A stretch of 64,000 bases of DNA from Magicicada septendecula (taxonomy: Eukaryota > Arthropoda > Insecta > Hemiptera > Cicadidae): NCBI GenBank assembly GCA_034769895.1, contig CM068373.1:440987080-441051079 (forward strand), read 5' to 3'. The position numbers and the translations under genes are program-made. A model generated the notes under the pieces. That model had not been told where the DNA came from. It saw nothing but the letters and a program-made list of their open reading frames with translations, and did no database searches. This document shows, in pieces, positions 1-11,639 of the stretch (within the stretch, counting starts at the first letter, position 1; every line of letters starts with the position of its first letter).

Positions 1-705
1 CACAACAATTAATGTAATTATTATATGTGTATAATACTGTATGTTCTGTGCTCATACTTAGTTACATTTAATTAGATAAAATTAAAAATATTACACACTG
101 ATGGGAATCGAGTTTAAACTGTGAATAGCATGATAAGCATTATACTAATTAGTTTAATGGATTTGGGGGTGAAAATTTGCATTTCAAGGCCATGGTTAAG
201 CATAAAAAGGTGGTTGTTGCAACATGATCTGTAATTACACCTTGATTTAAATATTTAACCTGGCAGCAATGGTGGCTTGTCCTTGAACCCTCTAAATAAT
301 TAAAATATTTTTTAGGAGTTGTTTCAGTTTTTAAATAATGAGATTTGTGTGATTAATCGTGTTTACTGACCAATAATTGATTTGCGTAATAAGCAAATTA
401 CTCGCTGCTACTGCTCGAGGTGCAAAGCAGCTCTTAGCACCTCCTAGGCTGTGTAGAGAGCTTTGGAGGGGAACTCACTATACACAAAATTACATTGAAC
501 TGTCGCTAACATTCCAGCTTAGCGACAGAGACAAATAGTTCCAACGAGGGCCATACTGCCCTGACTGGGAATGATGTCAAAATTTTCATAGCACCATGAT
601 TACCATATGATTTGTCCGTTTACTTTTAGTTTTGAGTCAGATTTCACTATTTTTACATTCTGCAATGTGTGCAGTGAAGTCTTAAAAATAAAATAAAATA
701 GTGCT
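1..705. other. No gene recognised
   Basis: AT-rich sequence with no protein-like reading frame, RNA gene or repeat that I can recognise on either strand. An acceptor-like AG lies just before 702, next to the short ORF that follows. Confidence 0.5.
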
Positions 706-891
706 ATGCTGTCAATGGAGGAAGAATTTGTTCGCCAACTTGTAGGTTTCAATAAAAGTGTTATTGATAAATTTGGTGCTAAAAAGGAAAGAAGGATGGA
801 TTTTTTAAATAAACATTTAGCAACTTCAACAATAAACAGTACAACACAAAGTTTAAAAGATGGTGGGAGCAGCGCACCAACTGAGTCTTGA
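706..891 (+). CDS. Unrecognised 61-codon ORF, possibly a terminal exon or transposon remnant
   Basis: I do not recognise this protein. The frame opens at ATG 706 and ends at TGA 889-891. The product is hydrophilic and reads like real protein: an acidic start (MEEEFVRQLVGFN), a basic middle (KKERRMDFLNKH) that could be helical, then a Ser/Thr-rich tail. An acceptor-like AG after an A/T-rich stretch precedes it at about 701, so it could be the last exon of a split gene. The charge pattern also resembles the C-terminal helical part of Myb/SANT-like proteins carried by insect DNA transposons, but no diagnostic motif is present. An antisense frame (600-935) overlaps it and looks like a shadow. Confidence 0.25.
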   Translation: MLSMEEEFVRQLVGFNKSVIDKFGAKKERRMDFLNKHLATSTINSTTQSLKDGGSSAPTES

Positions 892-1959
892 ACAATTTGT
901 CCGCAAATTATGTGATTCCAAAATAGCGTAGGCATTTAACTACCATACTAGGCCTATTTTGATTATATATTTTTAGAATAATTTACAAACAGGCCATACA
1001 CAACCTACAACAGGCCAATATTATTAATACAACAGTCCTGTTGTGATAAATCTTTTTGAGAACACATGCAGTTTATAAGTGCAGATTATATTTGAGATGC
1101 TTATTCAGTTACAAACGTTTTTCTGGAAATGTCATAAGCATGTTTCACTATTTTTGTTGTTGAAATTCCTAAAATAATATCGTTACGTTATTACTGGCAG
1201 TAAGTCAGCATACATACACTACACATACTATATACTATGTATATATGTACTACACATTAGACCAGTTTCAGTAACCAACAACTGGAAATAATACTTCAAA
1301 AACATAAAGTTTGTCTGATAGATGTTGTGGTAAATACAGGAAAAATGAAGAGTTTCATTCATGTTATTTATGGATATCTTCTAAAGTATTAGAAAGAATG
1401 TGAAAGTGGGGGGGGGGGTGATCAACAAACATAAGCTGGACACAGGGTACTGTACCTATAAGGCTACTAAAAATTAAAATATTAACCACAAAATGGAACG
1501 CTTTGCAAAAATGGAATAAGGTCAGTAGTAATGTGCAGGTTAAAACAATGTCTCATAAAGAAGTAAGAGGAGAAGCTAGAAATCGTTAAAGTAATAAAAA
1601 AATTTGTGATCCAAGCAAAATTTGTGAAGAACCCTGAAGGTTAATGAAAGCAGACCAAGTAGAAGGAGAGAACACAATAAGATTTGTTAATGCGCAAAGG
1701 CTGTGTCATGTCATAGCAAATAAATAAGGAATGGATTGAAACAGTTATACAGTACAAATAGGTAAAAAGTATTCATATAATTATGATGGACACAAGAGAG
1801 TGAATACAGGAATGAGTGAAGACCAAGGCATGAAGAAATGGAGGAAAACAATGCACAAAGGAAACATGCTAACTGTAAAGTGCAAATGAGAGTAAAAACT
1901 GGCTGGTCTCATGCAGAATAACGATGTGAAGAGTTCTCTTGAGCATGCCTATAATTCAT
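892..1959. other. No gene recognised; one G11 run
   Basis: AT-rich sequence without a credible gene. It holds an uninterrupted run of 11 G at 1408-1418 and a TA-rich simple stretch around 1210-1260. Confidence 0.5.
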
Positions 1960-1961
1960 TA

Positions 1962-3260
1962 TACGAGGTTTGATCAATAAATACGCGGAATTTTTGTTTT
2001 TCTCAAAAATCTTTATTTATTCATCAATATTAATTTTGTCCCCTTCAAAGTAGTCCCCATCAGATATAATACACTTGTGGCAGTGCTTTTTCCAGTCTTC
2101 GAAGCACTTCTGGAACGCAATTTTCGGTATGGTGTTTAGCTCCTTTAGCGATTCTGGCTTTGTCTCCTTAATGTCAGCAAAACGTCATCCTTTCATGGTT
2201 TTTTCATCTTCGGGAATAGGAAGAAGTCGCAGGGGACCATGTCCGATTAGTATGGAGGCTGAGGCATCATAAAGGTGTTGTTTTTGGCCAAAAATTCATG
2301 AACAAGCAGTGAATTGAAGGTGCATTATTGTGGTGCAGTTGCCATGAGTTGTTTTGCCACAGATCCGGGAGTTTTTTCAAAACTTCCAGGTAGTACTCCT
2401 TATTGACTGTATGACCTGGTGGCAAGAACTCATGGTATACACTATCCCGTTGAAATCAAAGAAAACAATGACCAGAACCTTCACATTCGATCGTACTTGA
2501 TGAGTTTTTTTCGGTCTTGGCTCTTCAGAAAGCATCCATTGGGACGATTGGGCCTTAGTTTCGACATCATATCCGTACCCCCATGTTTCTTCACCAGTTA
2601 TGACCCGTTTGAGCAGTTCTGGAGATTGTTGTTTACTTCATTCAGCAAATCCTGTGTAATGTCCATTCGGCACTACTTTTGGTTGAAATTCAACAATTTT
2701 GGGACAAATTTTGCTGCCACACGTCTCGTGCCCAAAACATCCGAAAAAATGTTGCTTGGCACGAGCCTAATGATATGCCAGCATCATCAGCAACCTCTCT
2801 GATAGTGATTTGGTGATTGTTCATAATCATTTTTCACTTTTTCAATGTTCTCATCGATTGTTGATGTGCTGGGGCGTCCAGGGTGCTCGTCATCTTCAAC
2901 GTCTTCACGGCCCTCTTGGAAACGTTTGTACCACTTGTAACATTTGTTTTATGTATAGAAGACTCGCCAAAAGCAACATTCAACATTTCCAAAATGGTGC
3001 TGCACTTTATTCCATTCTTAAAGCAAAATTTAATGCAAATTATTTGTTCCGTTTTTTCCACAAGTAAAAAATCGCCGAGCACACCAAAATATATCTGTAA
3101 CCTTTCAACAGCCAACAATGAACTAAGCATTCAATATAGCTACCAATATCCAAGATACATCACGAACAAGGGTATCAACACAACAACACAAAATTATGGC
3201 AATTGGATTTTTACAGCCCGTGAAATTCAAAAACTCTGTGTATGTATTGATCAAACCTCG
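1962..3260 (-). mobile_element. mariner-family DNA transposon with both inverted repeats and TA target duplication
   Basis: The ends are inverted repeats, CGAGGTTTGATCAATAAATA on the left (from 1962) and its near-exact reverse complement on the right (to 3260). Each is flanked by the TA dinucleotide (1960-1961 and 3261-3262) that mariner elements duplicate. The length of about 1.3 kb is the usual full length for the family. The body encodes a broken transposase on the minus strand. The terminal repeats match at nearly every position over about 25 bases, yet the gene carries many lesions, so this is a non-functional copy. Confidence 0.9.
2030..3130 (-). pseudogene. mariner transposase, inactivated
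   Basis: A mariner transposase would cut and re-join DNA at TA sites in the nucleus. Reading from high to low coordinates, the N-terminal DNA-binding part (about 3080-2834) shows EQIICIKFCFKNGIKC and a second helix-turn-helix segment near SIHKTNV. The catalytic region follows with ITGEETWGYGYD near 2600 and HHNNAP near 2330. The C-terminal end HKCIISDGDYFEGDKINIDE lies at 2090-2030. In mariners the catalytic motifs normally read TGDE/S-W and HHDNAP. Here both aspartates appear changed, D to E and D to N, so catalysis should be lost even without the frameshifts and stops. The coding length matches a roughly 345-residue family member, so the gene is full length but dead. Confidence 0.85.
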
Positions 3261-3349
3261 TATAATTTGAACTCTAAAATAAATTAATTCAAGAAAAATC
3301 GTTGATGTGACCCTTATTTGAGTAAAAGCATCGGTGAAGTGTACGATTA

Positions 3350-3924
3350 GGTCATTCATGTCAGTGTGTTCTAACAATGCGGAATGTGTTGAAGGTACAT
3401 GGTTAACCTATTTACACACTGTTATAAAATCATATGTATTTATTGATTTCTTGTCTTCTGTCTTTAGCCATTAAGCTTGCTGCCTGTTGCCCCCTCCTAG
3501 GCCATGGTACAACTCACATGCGTAGTGGAAATGTATCTTTGTTACTTATCTAGCCCTGGCATGCAAAACAAGACTAGTATATTATAGTTTTCAGTAGCAG
3601 GGGTGGCAGGCAGACCAAGTCATGACCTTGACTTGATCAGGTCATTCATGTTGGTGTGTTCTAACAATGCGGAATGTGTTGAAGGTACATGGTTAACCTG
3701 TTTACACACTGTTAAATAAATCATATGTATTTATTGATTTCTTGTCTTCTCTCATGAAGCATTAAGCTTGCCGCCTGTTGCCCCCTCCTAGGCCATGGTA
3801 CAACTCACATGCGTAGTGGAAATGTATCTTTGTTACTTATCTAGCCCTGGCATGCAAATAAGACTAGTATATTATAGTTTTCAGCAGCAGGGGTGGCAGG
3901 CAGACCAAGTCATGACCTTGACTT
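3350..3924. repeat. Tandem duplication, two copies of about 285-290 bp
   Basis: Copy 1 (3350-3634) and copy 2 (3640-3924) are about 290 bases apart and nearly identical. Both start at GGTCATTCATG and end at CATGACCTTGACTT, with a few substitutions and short indels. No coding potential or terminal inverted repeat is evident. A short ORF across copy 2 (3795-4004) is probably chance. This looks like a recent segmental tandem duplication or two repeats of a longer satellite. Confidence 0.85.
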
Positions 3925-4289
3925 CATACCACACTGCAGGCATTAAGATTGTGAGCCTCAAAGGTTACAGCTGTGTTGGCCCCCACCACTATTTATTGAT
4001 GTAATAATCAAAATACTTGATACAGTGTTGTCTTCTTGCTTCCCCATAAAGGTCACTGGGCTTTTCATAATGGACCTGATGTTTGTGAGGTAAGATCCCG
4101 TAACTGAGCTGGAACACAGATATTAAAACGTTTGCAGGTGAGCTGCAAGACAGTCGTGTCTGGTGATTATCTACACTGCTGCAACAGTATTTCTTTTCTC
4201 AGGCTACTCTCAGAAGGCTGGGCCAATATTATAGTTTTAACTTTAATGTCTGAATTCAGAAATGTACCCATTGTAATAACTGTGTAGTG

Positions 4290-4449
4290 CTACACTCACT
4301 TGTTGCAAGTAGTGATCGTAACTGCCACTACGATCTGATGATGAACGGGTACGTCCGAAAGCGCTAATCGGTGTCACAGTGACTAGTGGTGTGTGCAACA
4401 AGTGAGTGTGTAGCATAAATTTATTTAACCACTAACAAAACTTGTAGTT
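4290..4449 (+). mobile_element. 160-bp mini-element with 13-bp target duplication and hammerhead-like core (E1)
   Basis: The 13-mer TAACTGTGTAGTG occurs at 4277-4289 and again at 4450-4462, bracketing 160 bases as a target-site duplication would. Inside are inverted arms (CTACACTCACTTGTTGCA and its near complement about 105 bases further on), then CTGATGATG, a short imperfect hairpin (GAACG/CGTCC) and GAAAG. A second nested pairing, CCACTA with TAGTGG, closes around this core. It encodes no protein. The layout is like that of short Penelope-derived or retrozyme-like insertions. Family membership is inferred from the shared core with the elements at 10367, 21124 and 52427. Confidence 0.65.
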
Positions 4450-4462
4450 TAACTGTGTAGTG

Positions 4463-6199
4463 GTTTAGGATATTGCGCTGTATAATTTTATAATGGCATC
4501 TATATAATCAATATTCTCTTGACTGACATAATTTTGTGTTTGACACCATTATGCTGTTGTTACTGTTTTTGTTATTAGTTGTAATAGTATATTACTTATT
4601 ATTACTGTTAAATAGAGAGAGTTGCCGAAGTATAAGGATTAGAATTTGCTAAATTTATAAATGCTAGACAGTGTGAAAATCATGGTACATAACTTTATGT
4701 TACATGGTTTGTTAACTCATAATTATGAAATCTACATTTAACTGAAGTAAGGGAGTGGTCAAATGGTACAAGTGCTCACAGGGAGGACAGCACTTAGTAA
4801 ACACACACACAAATGCAGCAGATAGTGATAGTGTAAAATTCACACCTGGTGGCATAACTCACCCATTACCATTCTTTTATGCAAAAACAATATGCTAATT
4901 ATCTAGTGGAAATTGTAAAATACTTATCGTTTTCAAATTTGAAGTAAAAGTTAAAAAAAATCATACCAAAGACAGTATGGTAGGCATGTAAGTGTAGTGT
5001 GCCGTAGTTAGTGCCTAGTTTGAAATTGTTTCAGAAAAAATTCAGATGTGAGTAAGATTGCAATTGTAGGAGAATTCAGTAGCCATATAGAGTTGGCTTT
5101 TTATAAGACAATAGGTTAGTTGATAATAACAGTCCACTGGCCGCTGAAAATGTTCATATGTGTAATGGGTAGCCGCAAATAAATCTACCAATTACAGCCA
5201 CCTTCGGAAAAATTTCCAGCATATATACGTATACATTTTCAGTTGCTTTATTATGTTTCGTCCAAATATCTGAAAACAACTAATTACAGTTGAAAATTAA
5301 AAAAAAAACTCATTCAGTATTAAATGTTTTAATACACTAACATAGAGATGTAGGCTTTATATAGAATAAACTTTGTTTATATATAATGCCAGTTGACATG
5401 GAAAGAAATAGATTTTACATGGAGAATCATTTGTTTATATACAGTACCACTCGACACAGATGGTCCTAATATTGGTGCTTAGGTCTGTGTGTTCTGTCGA
5501 CTATAGAATGTGCACTGCTATGATTCAATTCAGTCAGTGTGCATGTGATAGTATCGTTTCCACGGTTTTCACATTTATTCAGTTTCCTGAATATGGTAAT
5601 TTTCTTTCCCCAAGTAAAGGAAACCACACTGCAACACTGCTTCGAGTTGCTGCTCCTATTAAAATTATTTGTAGTGAAAGTCTGCTGCTTCCTTTTGTGT
5701 AATTGGGTTTTCTTCTCTCTTTAATTTTTTTTTAATTGGTCATTATTTGTATATAAAACGAATTGATATAAATTGAGTACAAACACATTTGTGAATTTGA
5801 ATGTGAATACCTTCATAAATAATACATGTATTAAACAGTGTAAAGGAACGTTTGAGAAGTTAAAAATCGTGGTAGTTATTAAGAAAGACTGTTAAAATTG
5901 ACTTTGAAATATAAACATTTTAAAAATTATGCTTTTGAGGTTATGTTCGTAATTATAGAAAAAAATTGTTAGTTATTGTTAACGAGAATATGTGCGAGTT
6001 CAAGTACTGCGTGGATTAGAGCTGAATATATTTTTTGTGAAATTTGCTGTGTTGAAGTTATTTTATTCCAGATGATGTATATACAAGGTTGGTCAGACCA
6101 GTAGAGGAAGGTAGTAAGATAACTAAACTATCACCCCCCCCCCCACATTATCCAAACAAAGAAACAGTTTTGGAAGAGGACTTAAATTGATTTTTTTTA
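4463..6199. other. No gene recognised; one C11 run
   Basis: Long AT-rich stretch. Short frames (for example 5460-5702) look random, without motifs or splice context. A run of 11 C lies at 6134-6144. Confidence 0.5.
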
Positions 6200-6700
6200 A
6201 TACTTAAAAACACTAAAACTTGGTCTTGGTTGTGCTCTTGACATACCTTGCTTTTTATTTGTGAATAGATCCATAAATGTAGACCCAAGTCTCATCCCCA
6301 GTGACGAATCTTAACATGGATGGTGGGTCATCCAAACCTGGTGCCAAAGGTAGAGTAACTGATAGAGTTCAGTATGATGTGCTTTCTGTTTAGGGGCACA
6401 GACTTTGCAGCAATGCTGTGCATGTTCAAATCAGATTGGTGGATTGGCTGTACTGTTTCATATGGCACAATGACAAAGCAGCAGTGGCCTAACTTGTTTT
6501 CCAATAATTCTCATGCACAGGTTTCCTAATTTTGTCAATAGTTTTGGGGGTTGTGCACATGGAAGGTTCCCTTGACCTTCTCTTTGTTTTCGAGTGGTCT
6601 TCTCCCACACATGAAGCAGGAGTGCCTTTTAAAACATCTTTTACGACTCAATTGCATCATTGCCATAAACCTGCTAAATTAATTGAAATTTTATTAATGT
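6200..6700 (-). pseudogene. Relic of a second, different mariner-like transposase
   Basis: Minus-strand translation gives MLRFVTGDETWVYIYGSIHK at about 6310-6260, the segment around the first catalytic aspartate in mariner transposases. Upstream is NMHSIAAKSVPLNRKHII, a plausible part of the helix-turn-helix linker region. A stop follows directly after the SIHK residues, and frames shift repeatedly. No matching inverted repeats were found, so the ends are approximate. The wording of the motif differs from the copy at 1962-3260, which points to a separate, older subfamily. Confidence 0.65.
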
Positions 6701-6800
6701 CGGTTCTCTGCCCTAATCATAAATGCATGCTGTTGTAAAAACTGGTGTACACATCCTGAAGTTCACAAAACACCACCACTTGGCATGTTAACTAATGAAA

Positions 6801-8630
6801 GGTGCTGTTCATGACCACTGTATGCATATTCTGAGGTTATCTGCTGTTTTATTGTTAAGAGGACTGTTCTTGCACCTTTGTGATATCACCTATATGTAAG
6901 TAAATATGGTAGTTTACACAAATTGACAACTACATACAATAGTTAGTCCTACCTGTTTTGATCCTCTTGTCGAGGTTTAAGGTTAATTTAGACCAAACTA
7001 CAGTAGACCAAATTTCAGCTACTTGGTATATAACCTATAAAGCATTTAGCAACAATCTTTAACTTCCCCAATTAACCTAGGTACTTATTGGGTCTAAGTG
7101 GATCCAGGAGTTCTGCTTGACGTAATAAAAAAATGTTCTGTCTTGTGAAGGAAGCGAAGCATTTCTTATTTAATTGGATTATGTGTCATATCAGTTATAT
7201 TGTGACTACCATTTTTGTGTTCTTGTTTTAGATGGAATTTTTGAGCCTCTGACAGTCGATTGTATATGATGCAATCTACGTTTTCACAACCCGTGATCTC
7301 TGTGTTAACACTCGAGTTCACCAAATTAAACTGCTAGCAATTTGTTGGGACATGGTGAGTAATCAAACAGGCCAGTATTTACTTAGTAGTGTTTTGGTAG
7401 TCGTCGTGGAGAGTCATAGAAGTTGTGAAATTGTATGTACTGAGTTGTTTGTTACATAGTTGTGTCATTGATGAGTTAATTGAACTAAGTGAAAGAAAGT
7501 AGTAAAATTAACAGATGTTATTCTCAATGAAAATTTAAAATTATTATTCATCTTAAGTACAGTGATAATTATGTGATTGATTGTTATTCTGACAGTTCCT
7601 AGTTCAGCAGACATCTCTTGGTGTTTTTTCTATATTACCCAGTGAGTGGATTAAAACATGTGTTCACTTGGATTTCACACAGACTCACACACCAACCGTG
7701 GTTCTTCCAGGTTTGTAATTTCCATCCATATTCTATTATGTTTTTTCATGAGGGCTTATCTCTTTTAGTTCTCTTATTTCCTGGTAAGTTGTTACTGAAG
7801 GCTTCCTTGGTATCATGTGTGGATTCAGTAATATGTGCCAGATCTTTTTTTCCTATCTTTATTTTGTTCGTAGTGATTAGTTTCCAAAACTATTTGTGAC
7901 TTAACTGTCCTTTTTTTCATAATATCGATACAGTTTATAAGAATTGTTGGGACCTATAGCATTGATATTGTTTATGCATGCTTGGAGAATTCCTCTGAAT
8001 TTCAGGGAATATACCAACACTGTCTTATTTACCAAGAGGTGGATGTATTCAACATAAGCAGCAGTCGTAACATTTTGAGTATACATACGTGATATTCGTA
8101 ATGATGTTGCTTATTTCTCAACTTCACATATTTCATCTTTATAGTAAAAAAAAATCATGGTTTTCGACATCAGTAGTGATTGTCTATTTTCATTTATGTT
8201 TAAGACATTTATACAAAGTAAGTGTTGATATATATTGTTTAAATTATAAATTGATTTTAATTTCCCTAATTAATAGTTTTTATTCTTACATGGTAGAACA
8301 CGTGTTTTGGTATTATCGATTCCCATAATCTTGCACTAATTTCAGCCAGTGAGAATCATGTGTCTTTATACATCTGCTTTCGATTCACAACGAATGGAAT
8401 GGTGGTATAATCATCTTCTAAAAACTTGATCATTGATTTTCATGTAATGCTGAGTCTACTAGACTAACTTCTTTTTTCACTTTTATAGAAGAGTGTGCTG
8501 GTTTTCTAGTTAATCGATACACTTCTTCATAAGTGGTACAGCCCTTGAACGGCTTCCTGATCTATTTGCTTCCAGCTTTTTTTTCTTTTCCCACTTCTGT
8601 GTCCAATTCCTTATTCCCATTACTAAATCT
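6801..8630. other. No gene recognised
   Basis: AT-rich sequence with only short, low-complexity frames. A stretch at 7232-7354 has splice-like borders but all three frames contain stops. Confidence 0.45.
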
Positions 8631-8639
8631 ACTTGCACC

Positions 8640-8905
8640 CTTGCATTCTCCATCTTCCTCCAACATCACCATACAGGATTCTCTATCGTCATGACCCAGC
8701 TCTCCACATTTTGTCTGGTATCTATCCACAGTTGTTCCTCATCCTACATATTTCCCCTTTTTTACAGGCCCATATGTTTTCCATATTATTTTCCTTTCAA
8801 ACAATTTTGAAGCGGAGGTACCACCTACTGTAAGGGTCCAAGCTTCTGATCCATATGTTGCCACTGGCCTGATCAAAGATATGTAGAGCTTAATTTTAGC
8901 AGATC
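8640..8905 (-). pseudogene. LINE reverse transcriptase C-terminal fragment
   Basis: The minus strand from 8900 downward reads AKIKLYISLIRPVATYGSEA followed by WTLT. This is the segment just after the polymerase domain of many insect non-LTR retrotransposons (usual form: K-x-LY-x-(T/S)-L-I-R-P-V-L-T-Y-G-(S/C)-E-x-W). A shifted frame continues with FERKIIWKTYGPVKKG, also typical of that region. No tail or target duplication is visible, so this is a short truncated relic. Clade assignment (RTE- or Jockey-like) is uncertain from so little sequence. Confidence 0.75.
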
Positions 8906-9415
8906 GGAAGATTAATCGATGGACTGCTGTAATGTAACCATAGTAAGAAACGGTATTAGCTTTTGTAGAGATTGATACAGAAAGTCTGTGGAAGAAAATT
9001 TGTTATTTTTAGTCATTACATGAATTAAACTTTTCGTGAAGGTTAACAAAGATCTAAAATACTCTTTATGTTTTATGAAACCACTTGTGATTAGATGTCA
9101 CATGTAGCAATGCACATACATTTCTCACAGCAATGTAACTCGTGCACGACTTGTAGTAGTAGAAGTTATATAATTTCAATTTTCTTTAACCAATTAATTT
9201 TATATTTTAAAGAAAATTAATTCATTGTTATTTATTGTATGTACACTGCACTTATTAATAGAAGTTTGTTACAAAAGCAGATGTTAGTAGTTTTGTATAG
9301 TAATACTTTTCTAAAAGAACTGTTTGGTTTGTTGTTGCGTGGCATATTTATGTATTTGTGATATTTGAATATATGTCTGGGCGGTATGTATGTGCCAAAG
9401 GGTGAGGGAGAGGGG

Positions 9416-9451
<36 letters not shown>

Positions 9452-9893
9452 GGCAAAATGAAATATATGTGGTTTTTACATTTGTGTGTATTACATGTAA
9501 TTAAAAAATTAATAGACTTTTCTGAGAGTAGCATTAGTGGTGGTTGGATATTGCTCTGTACTGCTGGAAGACGTCTTTCTGATAGAAAATAATGCACAGT
9601 TATTAAGTTCAGCTCATAGAATGTAATTATGCCTTTACCTCAGCCAATTAATTCATCGCTACAGTTTTCGTCAACATTATGATGATGTCTTTATAACAAA
9701 CTGGTTGTTATGTATTGAATGAATATAGTGTATGTTTTTATTTTTAAAAAGTTTGGTTAATAAACATGTACAGGTTGGAAATTGTTTATGTTGACTTCTT
9801 ATCAAAAACACCAAAGTGCTTTCCTGAATAAATTGTATCATGATTTGATTGTTTTTGGATTTTGTTGTCCCCCTCCCCCTGAAACTTTGACAG
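8906..9893. other. No gene recognised; GA microsatellite
   Basis: AT-rich sequence with a (GA) run of about 30 bases at 9418-9447. The overlapping frames at 9232-9597 consist of this simple repeat and its surroundings and are not credible genes. Confidence 0.5.
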
Positions 9894-9993
9894 TTTGAAA
9901 CGTTCTCTCGTCTCAGACACTATAAACTAATAACTGAGAATTGACCAAGTGTCATTTTACAAAATGGACATGCTGGAGATTGTTCATGGAAAG
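9894..9993 (+). CDS. Candidate first coding exon (5' UTR plus 10 codons)
   Basis: A pyrimidine-rich tract with TTTGACAG ends at 9893, and AAG/GTAAGG follows at 9991-9998, which are good acceptor and donor sequences. In between, the ATG at 9964 has a favourable context (ACAAAATGG) and an in-frame stop TAA upstream at 9931-9933, so it would be a true start. The frame is open to the donor and encodes MDMLEIVHGK, ending in phase 0. I cannot identify the protein from ten residues. No following exon could be recognised within the window. It could be a real host exon with long introns, or coincidence. Confidence 0.3.
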
Positions 9994-10366
9994 GTAAGGA
10001 GTTGTGTTTTCCAATTAACCATGTTAATTGAATTCTTTTTGTAACCTGTTGTGGGTGTGGTTATTTGTCTTTGTATGTTTTTTTTTAATTTTTGATGTGT
10101 GGAGCAAGAAATAAATGTTAGTACTTGGTCTATACTTCTGAGTGTGTAATGCAGCTGCTAATTTTTTTGGGCTTTTTTTTTTTAGAAATGTGTACTTGCC
10201 TAATGGTGTTACAACGGTTGGTAACTTAGCTTGTGGTCAACTTATAATGAATGGTTACAGTATACAAGCTGAAGGTCGGCAGTTATATTCTTAATGTGCA
10301 GGCTTGAGTAATGTATTCACAGTCTCCTGAAATTCCTACATGATGGATGAACTTTATGTGGTAAAA

Positions 10367-10457
10367 ACTTGTGCTTCACCAATAATTTTTTCCTTTGATG
10401 TTTCGATTGCTAAAAGTCTGCAGTCATCGTCAGAAGAGAGTGTCAGGTGAAGGACCT
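10367..10457 (-). mobile_element. 91-bp mini-element with 8-bp repeat flanks and hammerhead-like core (E4)
   Basis: TGGTAAAA occurs at 10359-10366 and at 10458-10465, flanking 91 bases. The interior begins near GCTTCACC and ends near GGTGAAGG, giving inverted arms. On the minus strand it contains CTGACGATGACTGC, a loop, then GCAATCGAAAC, so five of six positions pair (GACTGC/GCAATC). This is the same order as in the elements at 4290, 21124 and 52427. An 8-bp flank could arise by chance, so this is the least certain of the four. Confidence 0.45.
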
Positions 10458-10465
10458 TGGTAAAA

Positions 10466-11117
10466 GATCAACAACAGGAACAAGGTTTTGGGGTCCAAAC
10501 AACAAGAATAAATTAACAACAGTGATCGTGTTCAGTGGGAGGTTTTAGCAGATATCTTGACATTATTATACGCACTGGTACCAATCTGAAAGCTTGACCG
10601 TGATGACAGCTGGCAAAGACAAAAGCTAATAGTCTACTTAAAAATATCATCCCATTGCTCTATAGGTGGCTATTTGCATTACTTTATACAGGATCATATT
10701 TTAATAGTTTGCGGTCATTTATAACAAATCTTTGGTATACTTAAATTTATACATTTTCTGATAAGTAGTTGAATACTAAAGCTGTAAATTATTAATGTAA
10801 TTGTAAATTTCTTCAAACAGGCATCGAATAAGTACGCGAGCATAAGTATTTTTTCATCCATCGGGGAACTTTTTTTCCAAAGCGATGACCTATACTTTTT
10901 TTTGCTCAACCGTTTTCTGAAAGTCCAAGTAAAATTTTAAGATCACAATCCGAGAAAGTGTTGAAAAGTTTCAGGATATCAAGGATGTAAGCAGAGCGTT
11001 GCAAGCCGTTGACAGCGGATGTTTTCAGTTCCAACTGCATACAACCCGTCCTTCCTTACCCCGCCTGTCGGAACTGTTTCAAGGTCAAGCTTTCAGTTTG
11101 GTACCGGCGTGTATACT
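10466..11117. other. No gene recognised
   Basis: AT-rich sequence without credible coding potential or repeats beyond the neighbouring small elements. Confidence 0.45.
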
Positions 11118-11120
11118 ATT

Positions 11121-11339
11121 CGGTTATTTCAGAAACGACACGTGACATACGTGAAAAAATTTGTAAACCACTTTTCTTATGTTTAAAAAAATATTAAAAC
11201 CTTTTTTCATCCCATTGTCAATTTTAAATATTCCTAATTGTAGCATACATTTTTTTTCAGAATTTTAAAACAGCAATTTACATAATGAGAATGTTCTTTT
11301 AGTTTTTCTCAAAATGTCGTGTTGTTTCTGAAATAACCG
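11121..11339. mobile_element. 219-bp MITE with 22-bp inverted repeats and ATT target duplication
   Basis: CGGTTATTTCAGAAACGACA begins the left end and its reverse complement, with one mismatch, ends the right end at 11339. ATT stands on both sides (11118-11120 and 11340-11342), as a 3-bp target duplication. The interior is AT-rich and non-coding. Three-base duplications occur with PIF/Harbinger-type elements, but the sequence is not diagnostic, so the superfamily is left open. Confidence 0.75.
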
Positions 11340-11454
11340 ATTCTATTATTATTAGTGAATATCATAGAGCAGTGCTACTAACCTCGTCGCCTCCTCCAGC
11401 CCCTAAGAAGTCATCAGTGCTGGAACACTGGTTTGTGATTCTGTTGCATATACC

Positions 11455-11455
<1 letters not shown>

Positions 11456-11526
<71 letters not shown>
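11456..11526. repeat. (GT)n microsatellite, about 70 bp
   Basis: Uninterrupted GT dinucleotide run, likely highly polymorphic. Confidence 0.98.
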
Positions 11527-11528
<2 letters not shown>

Positions 11529-11639
11529 AAGATTTGCTCACAGGTATGTGGGACCTACAGTTTAATATTGGCTTCAAACATGTAAGCATTGATGCTAGTT
11601 GTAGGTTTATCGTTGCCTGGCGAGGGAAAAGTGATACCA

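Noticed and set aside
7232-7354. Exon-like block with strong acceptor (TTCTTGTTTTAG) and donor (CATG/GTGAGT)
   Set aside because: All three plus-strand frames contain stops, so it cannot be an internal coding exon. A 5' UTR exon remains possible but unsupported.
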